14,559 bases of DNA from an uncultured Clostridium sp. (GCA_947244675.1 CAMXLV010000036.1:1-14559); one strand, 5' to 3'; shown: positions 1-7,914, counted from the stretch's first letter. Notes: generated by a model not told the origin, from the letters alone. Translations and numbers: made by a program.

Positions 1-1016
1 CTACTTCTATTTGGTTTAATCCTTTAATTCTAATCTCTACTGGATCTTCAATCGTTGTAATGTTAATTTCAGGACTATTTAAATAATCCATAATACTATA
101 TAGAGTTGTTGTTTTACCTTCTCCTGTTGGCGCAGCTATAATTGTAATACTGTTCTTTTTTTGTATGCTTTTCTTCAAATTTTCCTCAGTTCCTGGAAAT
201 CCTAATTCAAATATATTCTTTATGTTAGCATTTTAAAACAAATTTTTCACCATACACATTTGGTTGAGAAGATACACGGATATTATAATCTTCATATAAT
301 AAAATTCTACCATCTTGTGCTTCTTGCTTTTCTTGGTGCATATTAGAAATTGCTTTCAATCTTCCAACAATCTGAGATTGTTTTTCTTTTTTTATTTTTG
401 CTGCTGTAAATAGCTCTCCATCGATTCTATATCTTACTCTTACTTGATCTGCCATTGGCTCAATATGAATATCACTTGCTCTTCTTGTAATTCCTGTTTT
501 TATGATACTATCTACTAGTCCGATTGCTGTATCATTGTTTTCGGATGAAACATCAAAGTCTGTTGTTACTTCTCCTTCCATAGACTTTAAGATTCTATCA
601 ATATCATTTTCGAAAGTGATATAACTATCCATTACTAGCCCTTTATTTAATAGTAATAACTTAACTGTATTCATGTTTTTGGTATTAACTGTATTGGCAA
701 AACAAACTTTTATTTTTCCTGCTGCTACTTCAAAAGGAATTACTTTATTTTTTTGAGCAACATCTAGTGAAAAATAGTCTGTTAATTTTACTTTGATTTT
801 GTCACCTGTTAGTAAAATCCCTTTTTCTCCAATAATGTCTCCAATTGCTTCAATTAAGACATTATCATCACAAACATTTAGTTGATGTAAAATGTCTCCT
901 AATTTTTTATCTGGATGCTCTCTTTGAAATTGTAAAGCATCTTCAATATCTTTTTCTTTTACAATTCCTCTTTTTACTAGTTCCACTCCTAGTGGTTGTC
1001 TTTTTCTTGTCTCCAT
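1..1016 (-). CDS. pilB: Type IV pilus assembly ATPase PilB/GspE family (frameshifted, 3' end off window)
   Basis: This is the cytoplasmic hexameric ATPase that powers pilus extension. Residues 1-150 look like the MshEN/GspE N-terminal domain. Residues 165-262 carry the secretion-ATPase N2 signature (RRASDIHIEP at 178-187, RYRIDGEL, QDGRI, GEKFV). The ATG at 1014-1016 has GGGAG just upstream. The first frame stops at 225-227, after GEKFVLK. The protein continues in another frame from about position 235 to the left edge, with NIFELGFPG, a Walker A APTGEGKT (about 109-132) and the Asp-box-like TTIEDPVE. The break is one extra base or two missing bases around 230-236. It is the last gene of the pilus operon visible here. 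The retraction ATPase PilT and the platform protein PilC are not in the window. I am sure of the family; whether the frameshift is real is unknown. Confidence 0.88.
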
Positions 1017-1062
1017 TTTTTCTCCCTTCTTCCAAACGATTTCTTTGGTATCCTTCTTTTTT

Positions 1063-1068
1063 ATTATA
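1063..1068 (-). promoter_or_regulatory. Possible -10 element upstream of pilB
   Basis: A perfect TATAAT reads on the minus strand about 47 bases before the pilB ATG, in the 107-base gap between the last minor prepilin gene and pilB. I see no convincing -35 at 16-18 bases. It may be a weak internal promoter giving pilB some independence, or chance in AT-rich DNA. Confidence 0.25.
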
Positions 1069-1123
1069 CTATATTTTTTACTTAGCCTGTTACTTTTTTT
1101 GAAATTACATAAAATTACTATTT

Positions 1124-1591
1124 TTACAACTTTAAGGTATATGTTTGTTCTTTTTTGAATTCTCCTTTATTGCCTTCTAATAAAACACTTACTTTATTTT
1201 TTCCATTTTCTATTTTGCTTTCAAAAATACAATTTTTGATTTCTTGGCAAATTTTAACCTGGTTTCGATAAATTCCTTGATTTTCTGCAATGAAAGTATA
1301 TTGTACTCCATTATCAAATACAATATAACTATCTATCACGCCTTCTTCTGGACGATTATTTTTATAGGTTGTTTTACAATCTAGTATTTTGATATTTTCA
1401 TAATTTATTTCATTAGTAAAAAAACTATTAAATTTTGTGTATTCTGTAATTGGATCAATAGAATTACCTGTTTTACTTAAATTTGTGTAAAAGTAAGTAC
1501 TAATAATACCTACTACTGACACAACAATTACCATAACAATGATGTATACTGTTAAAGAAATTAAAGTGACTCCTTCTTGTTTTTTTTGCAT
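1124..1591 (-). CDS. Minor type IV prepilin-like protein (class III signal, no Glu at +5)
   Basis: This 155-residue protein has a prepilin-type N-terminus: a short basic leader ending QEG (residues 5-7), then VTLISL, then about 20 hydrophobic residues (TVYIIVMVIVVSVVGII), with a hydrophilic C-terminal domain of mixed polarity. This fits cleavage after Gly7 by the prepilin peptidase encoded two genes upstream. The residue at mature position +5 is Ser instead of the usual Glu. The globular domain is not one I recognise. It has two cysteines (in ILDCKT and VKICQE) plus another in KNCIF, so a disulfide is possible. The start is two bases after the stop of the preceding minor prepilin gene, with GAAGGG as ribosome binding site, so the two are translationally close. 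Its likely role is a minor pilin or priming-complex subunit, by position and signal. Confidence 0.75.
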   Translation of the reverse strand: MQKKQEGVTLISLTVYIIVMVIVVSVVGIISTYFYTNLSKTGNSIDPITEYTKFNSFFTNEINYENIKILDCKTTYKNNRPEEGVIDSYIVFDNGVQYTFIAENQGIYRNQVKICQEIKNCIFESKIENGKNKVSVLLEGNKGEFKKEQTYTLKL

Positions 1592-1593
1592 TT

Positions 1594-1998
1594 TTACCCT
1601 TCCCTTGTTATTAAAGTTGCAAGTTCTACTTCTTGGACTTTGCTTTTAAATTGGTATTGGATTTTTACTGTTACTTTTTTTACAATCCCCATCGTTTTAC
1701 TGCTATTAATTTCATGATAATCTTGTATGATCACCTCACGAAAAAAACCTTGCTTTATTTCTTTTATTTCTTCCAAAGTTGTTTTTTCTTGTTCTATTTC
1801 ATTCCAATTTTTTGCTTTTAAGTTTTCTATTTCACTTACTGCTATAGATGTTGCCTCAGACTTTAGTTCCATTTCTTTGGCTTTGCTATTAAAGTTATAA
1901 GATAAGGTAGCAAGTAATGATACAAATATAAATAATACTACCACTGCTATTGCTATATCAACTCCTGTATAGCCTTTTTCACTATTTTTCATTTTCAT
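1594..1998 (-). CDS. Minor type IV prepilin-like protein (PilV/GspI-like)
   Basis: This 134-residue protein has the leader MKMKNSEKG, a predicted cleavage after Gly9 and a mature N-terminus YTGVDIAIAVVVLFIFVSLL. It is a one-helix membrane segment continuing into a helical, charged stretch (residues 38-75) and a small C-terminal domain that looks beta-rich. The residue at +5 is Asp, a conservative replacement of the canonical Glu. Length and layout resemble PilV/GspI-type minor pilins, but I cannot assign an exact orthologue. It sits between the prepilin peptidase gene and a second minor prepilin gene, all on the same strand. Two in-frame ATGs lie close together (residues 1 and 3). An AAGGAC ribosome binding site supports the first. 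Confidence 0.72.
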   Translation of the reverse strand: MKMKNSEKGYTGVDIAIAVVVLFIFVSLLATLSYNFNSKAKEMELKSEATSIAVSEIENLKAKNWNEIEQEKTTLEEIKEIKQGFFREVIIQDYHEINSSKTMGIVKKVTVKIQYQFKSKVQEVELATLITREG

Positions 1999-2021
1999 TT
2001 TTGTCCTTTCAAACTTGCTTT

Positions 2022-2834
2022 TTAGCTTTTTAAAGAAATGTATAAAACTGTCATTAATAAAATAATGTTAAATGTCCCTAAGAAAAATCCTATGCTTATT
2101 TTTTTGGCTATTTGCCTATCATCCTGCTTTCTTCTCTTTTTTCTATCTTTAATTTTGTAGATTAATAAATAAAAGAATATGGATAGTAATGTATAGATAA
2201 CTGTATTTCCTGTAATATATTCTCCTGTAAATATTACCATCGTAATGAGATTTAATAAGTTTCCTGTTACATAACTATTTTTGGCATATTTTTTTAGAGT
2301 AATGGTATCTAAAATTAATACAATGATATAAAAAATTAGATATATGCCATATCTATATATATTAGCTTGTTCTACTATGCATAGATATATCATATACATA
2401 ATAGATATTACAATTCCATAAATACTAACTGATTTTTCAATTTTTCTGTTTTCTTTATCAATACCTGCCATTAATATGATAAAGGTTAGGTATAATAGGA
2501 TTATTCCATATTGTATAATATTATTTACACTCAATGTTTCATAATTAAAATTCATAAGAACTGCCATTGTGACAAATAATAATCCTGATAAAGCTTCTAA
2601 AATTAAGTATCTTGGTCTTATTTTTTGTTTGCAATATCTACATTTTCCTCTTAAAAATACATAACTAATAATTGGTATCAAATCTAAAAAACCTAATTTG
2701 TGATTACAATTAGGACAGTAAGAATGTGTATGGGTAATGTCTTGTCTTTTAGGAATACGATAAACGGCTAATGTATAAAAACTTCCAAATAAGGTTCCTA
2801 TGATAAATATTAGTATGTAAAAAAAAATGTTCAT
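2022..2834 (-). CDS. pilD: Type IV prepilin peptidase, A24 family (degenerate GxGD site)
   Basis: This polytopic membrane aspartyl protease removes prepilin leaders and usually N-methylates the new N-terminus. The start at 2832-2834 (MNIFFYI) is chosen over an ATG 16 codons upstream because it has GGAAG at proper spacing. The upstream extension is a Lys-rich stretch without its own site, and it overlaps a stem-loop. The 270 residues show the N-terminal segment with GSFYTLAVYRIP (17-28), the zinc-type cysteine pairs CPNC (40-43) and CRYC (65-68), PRYLILEALSG (74-84), and the first catalytic Asp in AGIDKENRKI (Asp126). The second catalytic motif, normally GxGD followed by VKL, is not present. 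The best-aligned stretch is VTGNLLNL (189-196), with Asn192 at the Asp position. A nearby FTGE (202-205) is the only other acidic candidate. The family is clear from the N-terminal half; the catalytic mechanism is in doubt. Confidence 0.82.
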   Translation of the reverse strand: MNIFFYILIFIIGTLFGSFYTLAVYRIPKRQDITHTHSYCPNCNHKLGFLDLIPIISYVFLRGKCRYCKQKIRPRYLILEALSGLLFVTMAVLMNFNYETLSVNNIIQYGIILLYLTFIILMAGIDKENRKIEKSVSIYGIVISIMYMIYLCIVEQANIYRYGIYLIFYIIVLILDTITLKKYAKNSYVTGNLLNLITMVIFTGEYITGNTVIYTLLSIFFYLLIYKIKDRKKRRKQDDRQIAKKISIGFFLGTFNIILLMTVLYISLKS

Positions 2835-2868
2835 TTTTCTTCCTTTTTTCTTTTTTATTTTTAATTTT

Positions 2869-2897
2869 AGCCATACACACATTGTGTGCGTATGGCT
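2869..2897 (-). promoter_or_regulatory. Stem-loop between prepilin and prepilin peptidase genes
   Basis: This is an inverted repeat of about 12 paired bases with a 2-base bulge and an ATT loop (outer arm AGCCATA on the plus strand, pairing with TATGGCT). It starts 32 bases after the prepilin stop. On the transcribed strand it is followed by an A-rich rather than T-rich stretch, so it is not a classical terminator for this operon. A 3' stabilising or processing hairpin for the abundant pilin mRNA is the likelier role. Confidence 0.6.
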
Positions 2898-2929
2898 TTT
2901 ATTGTTTTATTATGAACTAATTGTTATTA

Positions 2930-3409
2930 TTATACTTCTGGTGTTGTATTTGTTGTAGTTCCTGCTGCTGGTGCTGTTGTTGCATCTGGTACTGTTTGCA
3001 TTACTTTTCCTTTTTCTGTAACATACCATTTTTCTTCTTTACCATTAACAGTTGCAGTTATAGTTGCATATCCTTGAACTGTATCTGTTGCTGGCGTTTC
3101 TTGTTCAGCTGCTAATGTATCAATATTATTGTTACTAGCTTTAGCAAGTTTTACAATATTAGCTCCTGTTATTGTTTTTTCTGTTCCTGTAAAAGTTGGG
3201 TCATATTTGTTAGCTAAAATTTCAGCAACAGCTAATTTAATGCTTTCTTCATATTCTGCTTTTCCTGATGCTTCTTTTGCATTTCCTGCTTTTGTTAAAA
3301 TTCCATTGTCACCTGTTAGCATTGCAATAGACACCCCTGCTAAGATTAATAGAACAATAATTGTGATAACTAAGGCAATTAATGTAATACCTTTTTGATT
3401 TTTCATCAT
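2930..3409 (-). CDS. Major type IV prepilin (pilA-like)
   Basis: This 159-residue prepilin has the leader MMKNQKG and a mature N-terminus starting ITLIALVITIIVLLILAG, a form common in clostridial pilins. It continues SIAMLTGDNGIL and a long amphipathic helix (residues 38-66). The C-terminal domain ends in a Thr/Ala/Pro-rich tail (143-159). Cleavage after Gly7 by the adjacent prepilin peptidase is expected. Position +5 is Ala, not Glu. It has the strongest ribosome binding site in the cluster (GGAGGAG, 7 bases from tandem ATGs) and is flanked by stem-loops on both sides, consistent with it being the highly expressed main pilin. No cysteine pair is present, so there is no D-region disulfide. 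The shaft-subunit role is inferred from these features and position, not from the C-terminal domain, which I do not recognise. Confidence 0.85.
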   Translation of the reverse strand: MMKNQKGITLIALVITIIVLLILAGVSIAMLTGDNGILTKAGNAKEASGKAEYEESIKLAVAEILANKYDPTFTGTEKTITGANIVKLAKASNNNIDTLAAEQETPATDTVQGYATITATVNGKEEKWYVTEKGKVMQTVPDATTAPAAGTTTNTTPEV

Positions 3410-3452
3410 GTTTCTTCTCCTCCTTTTCTTTTGATTTAAAAATATATTTGTC

Positions 3453-3478
3453 TTATATGAACTTTTTTATTCATATAA
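3453..3478 (-). promoter_or_regulatory. Stem-loop upstream of the prepilin gene
   Basis: A perfect 9-bp inverted repeat (TTATATGAA / TTCATATAA) with an 8-base loop lies in the 78-base gap between the PilP-like gene and the prepilin gene. It is AT-rich and followed by mixed A/T bases including TTTTT, so as a terminator it would be weak. It may be an attenuator or an RNA-processing site that separates the prepilin message from the upstream pilM-P part. Confidence 0.5.
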
Positions 3479-3487
3479 CGTTAATAA

Positions 3488-3979
3488 CTATTTTGTTCCT
3501 TTGTCTGGGAATAAATATCCTCCTCCTGATGTGGTTGTTTCATTATTAGTATTATTTTCTTGTGAATTTGTATTGTCTGTATTTGTATTATTAGATGTAT
3601 TGTTTTCACCACTTGTTGTATTATTGTTTACACCTGTTTGATTTTTTTCTGATGTTGATGTGTTATTATTATTTTCGTCATTAAAGTCTGTTTTAAAATT
3701 TGAAAATGGATTGGCTTTTCCTGGTTTATAGTCTTGTACTCTTTTGTAATTGTTTAAATCAGTTTCATCTACTTCATATGTCATAATTACTTGATTTTCA
3801 TCAATTGTTGTAGCTTTTGCCAATTCTTTTTTTACTTCATTTGGTGTTGTATATGATACTGGATTTGGAATTACTTTTGTCATAGGAACATATTCGTATA
3901 ATAAAATTCCTAATAATAAAATAATTACCAAACATAATAATAACATAATAATAATTTCTTTGATTAATTTTGTACTCAT
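3488..3979 (-). CDS. PilP-like membrane-anchored pilus assembly protein
   Basis: This 163-residue protein has a cytoplasmic N-terminus, one membrane segment (about 9-29) and a short extracytoplasmic part with a conserved-looking Y-K-PGKANPF motif (84-92). That resembles the NPF/DPF element preceding the HR-type region in PilP and GspC proteins. After that it is almost entirely Asn/Thr/Ser/Glu-rich low complexity (about 100-150), ending in GGGYLFPDKGTK. It lies directly after the PilO-like gene, which is the usual place for pilP, and shares the operon (17-base gap, AGGAG ribosome binding site). In monoderm bacteria there is no secretin for PilP to contact. A role in the PilMNO inner platform is inferred from order and the motif. 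The match to PilP is weak. Confidence 0.6.
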   Translation of the reverse strand: MSTKLIKEIIIMLLLCLVIILLLGILLYEYVPMTKVIPNPVSYTTPNEVKKELAKATTIDENQVIMTYEVDETDLNNYKRVQDYKPGKANPFSNFKTDFNDENNNNTSTSEKNQTGVNNNTTSGENNTSNNTNTDNTNSQENNTNNETTTSGGGYLFPDKGTK

Positions 3980-3996
3980 AATCTTCTCCTTTATTT

Positions 3997-4758
3997 TTAT
4001 CTAGCAAGGTTTGCATTATTGCTTGTTGCAGTATTTGTATTGTTATTTGTTATATTATTCGTACTATTGGTATTGCTTGGGTTAGTTGTAGTTGTATTGG
4101 TTGGATTGGTAGTACTCTCTGGTGTAGTATTTGGTGTAGTACCAGAACCTCCCACTGAGTAAGAACTGTTTACACTAGATACATCTTTAATGGCAATATC
4201 TTTACAAGTAAACATTCCCTTTAAATTTGTATCTTCAATGCCAGGAATCATACTAAATTCTTCTATTTTGAATCCTAGTGTACTATCATTTTCAATGTCT
4301 GATATAAAATCTGTAATTGAAATATAAGTTCCTGTTACTGTGAATTTTAAATTATACGTATCACTTGTATTTCCTCTTACAATGTCCATTTTCAAAATAG
4401 CACCTTCACTAGTTGCATAATTTCCTAATTTTACCCATAAGGCTTCTACTTCATATCTTTCAATTTGTCCTGCTGTTTGAATATCTCCTTCTCCATTTAT
4501 GCTTGTCATTTCTTCGTATTCTTTTTTAGTTTTTTCTAATTTTTTAGTATTTTCTGTTACTTGAGTAACAGCTTGTCTAAAATCTTTTTCTGCTAATTTA
4601 CTAGATTGTTGTATTGTTTCATCTAAATTTTCATTTTTGCTCTGTAAGCCCACATAGCTTAAAATTTCTATGCTTCCTACCTCAAAGCCTTCTATTACAA
4701 TATAGGCAGAAAGAGCCACTAGTAATACAATTAAAATTAGCATTAATAATTTTTTCAT
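3997..4758 (-). CDS. pilO: PilO-like type IV pilus alignment-subcomplex protein
   Basis: This 253-residue bitopic protein has a membrane segment at residues 4-22, a coiled-coil stretch (about 40-88) and a compact domain (95-195) with alternating beta/alpha pattern (VEALWVKLGNYA, LKFTVTGTYISITDFISDIE), as in the ferredoxin-like fold of PilO/GspM. Residues 196-253 are a Thr/Asn/Ser/Pro-rich, probably disordered tail. Its ATG overlaps the TGA of the PilM-PilN gene (ATGA), so translation is coupled, and the ribosome binding site AAGGAG lies inside that gene. PilO normally pairs with PilN through coiled coils in the periplasm or outer face. The long Asn/Thr tail is not part of the known family fold. 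The assignment rests on topology, the YxSxxxF-like region and gene order. Confidence 0.75.
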   Translation of the reverse strand: MKKLLMLILIVLLVALSAYIVIEGFEVGSIEILSYVGLQSKNENLDETIQQSSKLAEKDFRQAVTQVTENTKKLEKTKKEYEEMTSINGEGDIQTAGQIERYEVEALWVKLGNYATSEGAILKMDIVRGNTSDTYNLKFTVTGTYISITDFISDIENDSTLGFKIEEFSMIPGIEDTNLKGMFTCKDIAIKDVSSVNSSYSVGGSGTTPNTTPESTTNPTNTTTTNPSNTNSTNNITNNNTNTATSNNANLAR

Positions 4759-6380
4759 GGCAATTCTCCTTCTATTTTAACCGTAACAATATCATTATCT
4801 TTTTGCCCTGCTGTTGAAATTACATTGGTTAAAATAACATCTGTTTTTATTTTTGCTTTTAAATATCCTAATTGCTCATATTTATCAGATTGTGCATTGA
4901 TGACAATATGGGTTCCTGCTGTGTTTTGAATTGATGTTAATTGTACATTTTCTGGAATAACTGACATGATCTGATTTAGTAAATTTGGTATTGCATTTCT
5001 TGTTTTGTTTCGATCTGTAATTTTATTATTTGCTTCTTCTAAGTTTTTTAGCATATTAGTATATTCTGTTATTCTACTATTAATTTTTTGATTGTCATTA
5101 TTGACAAGTACAATTTGTTCATTTGTTAAATTTAATGATTCTTGTGCTTCTTGTAGTTTTACATTCATTTGACTTGATAATAAACCAGAAAAACCAGTAT
5201 ACATTACCACTAAAAGCGTAAGTCCTGTCGCAATTCTTATTAGTCCTGTCTCAGTTTTATCAAATGGTTGCCCTAAATCCCATGTAAATATTCCACCTAA
5301 ATTTTTCTTTTCTTTTTCGCTTCTTTCTGGGTTTATTTCTAATTTTAACCAATCTGGAATTTTGTCTCCAAATGTTTGGTTTTTGAAGTTCATTCCTTTA
5401 ATTCCTTCACCTATTCCCATAATTCCTAAAGAAATAGCAGAATTTACTTCGATATAGTCTTTTACACTAAGATCTCTTGTTGTTTCAACGAAATATGGCT
5501 TTAGAATTTCACAATCTACATTTTCAATATATTCTTGAAAATATAAATCAATATTATTAATTAGTGCCGCTGTTCCTGTTAGATAAACTTTTTTTATTTT
5601 GTCTCCATGCCCTCTTACTAATTCTCTTATTTTCCCTACAATACTATAAAGTGTTGGCATAATATCTTCTAAATAAGTAGATTGCTCTTCTTGTAATTCT
5701 CTTCCTTCTGATGTGTAAATTGTTGTATTTTTACAAATTTCATAAGACTTTAAATAAGAATTTTCTTTTAAATTGATTTTGCTTAGAAATTCCTTACTTC
5801 CTTCTTCTAATTTGTCTATGCTGTAAATTTTGTTGTCTAAAACAGTTGTTACAGTTGTTGTATCTTCTATATTTACAATAATGGCATTTTCGTTTTTGCT
5901 TATATCAATTAAATTAGGTATAGCCATAGAAATAGGAGAAATGTTTGATAATTTGTAACCATCAATTTGTTGCATTTGTTTGTTTAGTTCTATTTTGTTA
6001 TCTGCTACATGGATTACTCTTATTTTCTCTCTATCTTCTTGATCACCAACTATTGCATATCTACTTTCGAAAACGTTTGGATTGTATCCTTTTTCTGAAC
6101 AAAAAGATTCAAATTCTGTTTTGATTGCTTTTTGTAAATCGTTTTTGGTAAGTAATGCAAACATTTCAAAATAATTGTACATTTCTTCTGATAAGTTAAT
6201 ACTAATTGGTGTTTTTTGACTATAGGTTTCTTGAATGACTTGTTCAATTGCTTCTCCTATTTTATCATAGAATATAATTCCAAATGCATCAACTTTTATT
6301 TTGTCATGATCTTTAGAAACTCTTGCATATTTAATTAAGTGTTCTTGAATATATAGTCCTAAGCAACTTGTACTTGCCAT
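4755..6380 (-). CDS. pilM: PilM-PilN fusion protein of the type IV pilus platform
   Basis: This 541-residue protein is a fusion. Residues 1-325 form an actin-like, cytoplasmic PilM ATPase-type domain (CLGLYIQEHLIKYARV at the start, a phosphate-binding-type VYLTGTAALI at 265-274, then VNSAISLGIMG). Residues 340-378 are a cytoplasmic linker with an NPERSEKEKK segment. Residues 380-401 are one membrane helix. Residues 405-460 are coiled coil, and a C-terminal domain has the PilN pattern (LLNQIMSVIPENVQLTSIQN). In most bacteria PilM and PilN are separate and PilM grips the N-terminal INLLP-like peptide of PilN; here the two are covalently joined. There is no internal stop or frame change. It is the first gene of the operon, with an AAGGAG ribosome binding site and a promoter about 100 bases upstream. 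Confidence 0.82.
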   Translation of the reverse strand: MASTSCLGLYIQEHLIKYARVSKDHDKIKVDAFGIIFYDKIGEAIEQVIQETYSQKTPISINLSEEMYNYFEMFALLTKNDLQKAIKTEFESFCSEKGYNPNVFESRYAIVGDQEDREKIRVIHVADNKIELNKQMQQIDGYKLSNISPISMAIPNLIDISKNENAIIVNIEDTTTVTTVLDNKIYSIDKLEEGSKEFLSKINLKENSYLKSYEICKNTTIYTSEGRELQEEQSTYLEDIMPTLYSIVGKIRELVRGHGDKIKKVYLTGTAALINNIDLYFQEYIENVDCEILKPYFVETTRDLSVKDYIEVNSAISLGIMGIGEGIKGMNFKNQTFGDKIPDWLKLEINPERSEKEKKNLGGIFTWDLGQPFDKTETGLIRIATGLTLLVVMYTGFSGLLSSQMNVKLQEAQESLNLTNEQIVLVNNDNQKINSRITEYTNMLKNLEEANNKITDRNKTRNAIPNLLNQIMSVIPENVQLTSIQNTAGTHIVINAQSDKYEQLGYLKAKIKTDVILTNVISTAGQKDNDIVTVKIEGELP

Positions 6381-6474
6381 TGTTTTCTCCTTTTTTAATT
6401 GATCTATTTTTATTTTTTACAAATTTATAAAATCCATACTTGAATTTTTTACACATTTCTTCAAATATATCTAT

Positions 6475-6502
6475 ATTTTATCTTTATTTACCAAAAAGTC
6501 AA
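6475..6502 (-). promoter_or_regulatory. Sigma-A-type promoter for the pilus operon
   Basis: On the minus strand TTGACT (6502-6497) and TAAAAT (6480-6475) are separated by 16 bases, a good match to the -35/-10 consensus. They lie about 95 bases upstream of the PilM-PilN start codon, in the 173-base gap after rsmB. I see no strong terminator after rsmB, so some read-through from rsmB is also possible. Confidence 0.55.
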
Positions 6503-6553
6503 TAGCTTTAACATACTTGTAATATAAACGTAATATTTTTGTAATAATCTGCT

Positions 6554-7895
6554 TTAATTTGCATTTTTTCGCATTTTACAGATAAAAAATCCATCTGTTT
6601 TTTCATTGGGATATATTTTTATAAAATTACCTTTTTCGACATTTTTTTCAAACTTTTCTTCTATGTTTTCTTCTATTTCTTCTATTTCAAAATTTGTATT
6701 ACTTTTTAAAAATGCTTCTATTACATCTTCGTTTTCTTCCTTTACTATACTACAAGTTGCATATACAATTTCTCCTCCTACTTTTAAGTATTTTGCACAA
6801 TTTTGCAAAATAGCTCTTTGGCATTTAGTGATTTCTTCCACATCTTCTTCTTTTCTTTTCCATTTAATGTCTGGCTTTCTTTTTAATACCCCTAAACCTT
6901 GACATGGTACATCTAATAATATTTTATCAAATGTTTCTTTATATTTTTCTTCATACTCAGAAGCATCTTTTACTTGTGTTTCTATGTTGGTAATTCCTAA
7001 CCTTTTGGCTGCTTTTTCTACTAATTCTACTCTATGTTTATGAATATCAAAAGCTATAATTTGACCTTCGTTTTCCATTAATTCTGCCATATATGTAGTT
7101 TTTCCGTCCTGGACTACATGCATCTAATACTTTTTCACCTTTTTTAGGATTTAATGCCTTAGCAATTAAGCCTGCTGCTTCATCTTGCACTGTAAATTTC
7201 CCTTTTTGAAAGCTCTTGTTTCCTTCTATATTTTTAGCCTTATCTAAAATAAAAAAGTTCTCTATATCTGCTTGTTGTACTTTAATTCCTTCTTCTTTCA
7301 ATTCTTGTATTAACTCTTCTTTATTGGTTTTTAATGGATTCATTCTAATGAATAATTTAGGTCTTATGTTAGAATTATAGCATATTTGTTCTGCTTTTTT
7401 CGTCGAATTTTGTTTTACTAATTTTTTTACAATCCATTCTGGCATAGAAGTTGTCTTGACAATCTTTTCTATTTCATTTTTTATTGTAAAAAAATCTTCA
7501 TAATCCTTTTTTTCTACTTTTCTCAAAATTGCATTTACAAAATTACTACTCGCAGTATGTCCATAACGTTTAGCTAAATTAACACCTTCATTTACCGCAG
7601 CTGACTTTGGAATTTTATCTAAAAAGATAATTTGATAAATACTCATTCTTAAAATATTTAAGATCCAAGGTGATATTTTTTTGATTCTAATTTTAGAGTA
7701 TTTTTTAATGATTTCATCAATTGTTAATTTCCATGATACTGTCCCATATACAATTTCCGATATTAGACCAATATCTTTATTGGATAATTTTTTTTGCTGT
7801 TTTAATGCTTCATCTAGTGCAATATTAGCATATGCCTCTTTTTTGTCAATTTCATACAATACTTTTAGTGCAATTTCTCTCGTTTTATCTATCAT
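6554..7895 (-). CDS. rsmB: 16S rRNA (cytosine-967-C5)-methyltransferase RsmB (frameshifted)
   Basis: RsmB transfers a methyl group from SAM to C5 of 16S rRNA cytosine 967 (E. coli numbering). Residues 1-130 are the NusB-like RNA-binding domain (REIALKVLYEIDKKEAYANIAL). The C-terminal part is the Rossmann methyltransferase, with the catalytic motif VPCQGLG and the second cysteine in YATCSIVKEEN, both intact. The frame breaks at about 7104-7116 within SAM motif I. The expected DAC-[SA]-APGGKTTYMAE reads DACSPGRK in the upstream frame and DGKTTYMAE in the downstream frame. The simplest account is an extra C/G pair at 7106 plus loss of one codon (the Ala before Pro) a few bases away. With that corrected, the gene would encode about 446 residues, normal for RsmB. 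The start at 7893-7895 has AAGGAGAG. It is divergent from the spoVA operon. Confidence 0.9.
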
Positions 7896-7914
7896 TTTTT
7901 CTCTCCTTTTTTAG

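Noticed and set aside
225..240. Programmed ribosomal frameshift in pilB
   Set aside because: There is no clear slippery heptamer with a downstream structure in the right phase, and four other genes in the window have unrelated breaks. An error is simpler.
845..1102. A plus-strand hydrophobic ORF opposite pilB
   Set aside because: It is the shadow of the AT-rich pilB coding strand, rich in Phe/Leu from poly-T, with no ribosome binding site.
2869..2897. A Rho-independent terminator after the prepilin gene
   Set aside because: On the transcribed minus strand the stem is followed by A-rich sequence. The T-run lies on the other strand, where no gene runs into it.
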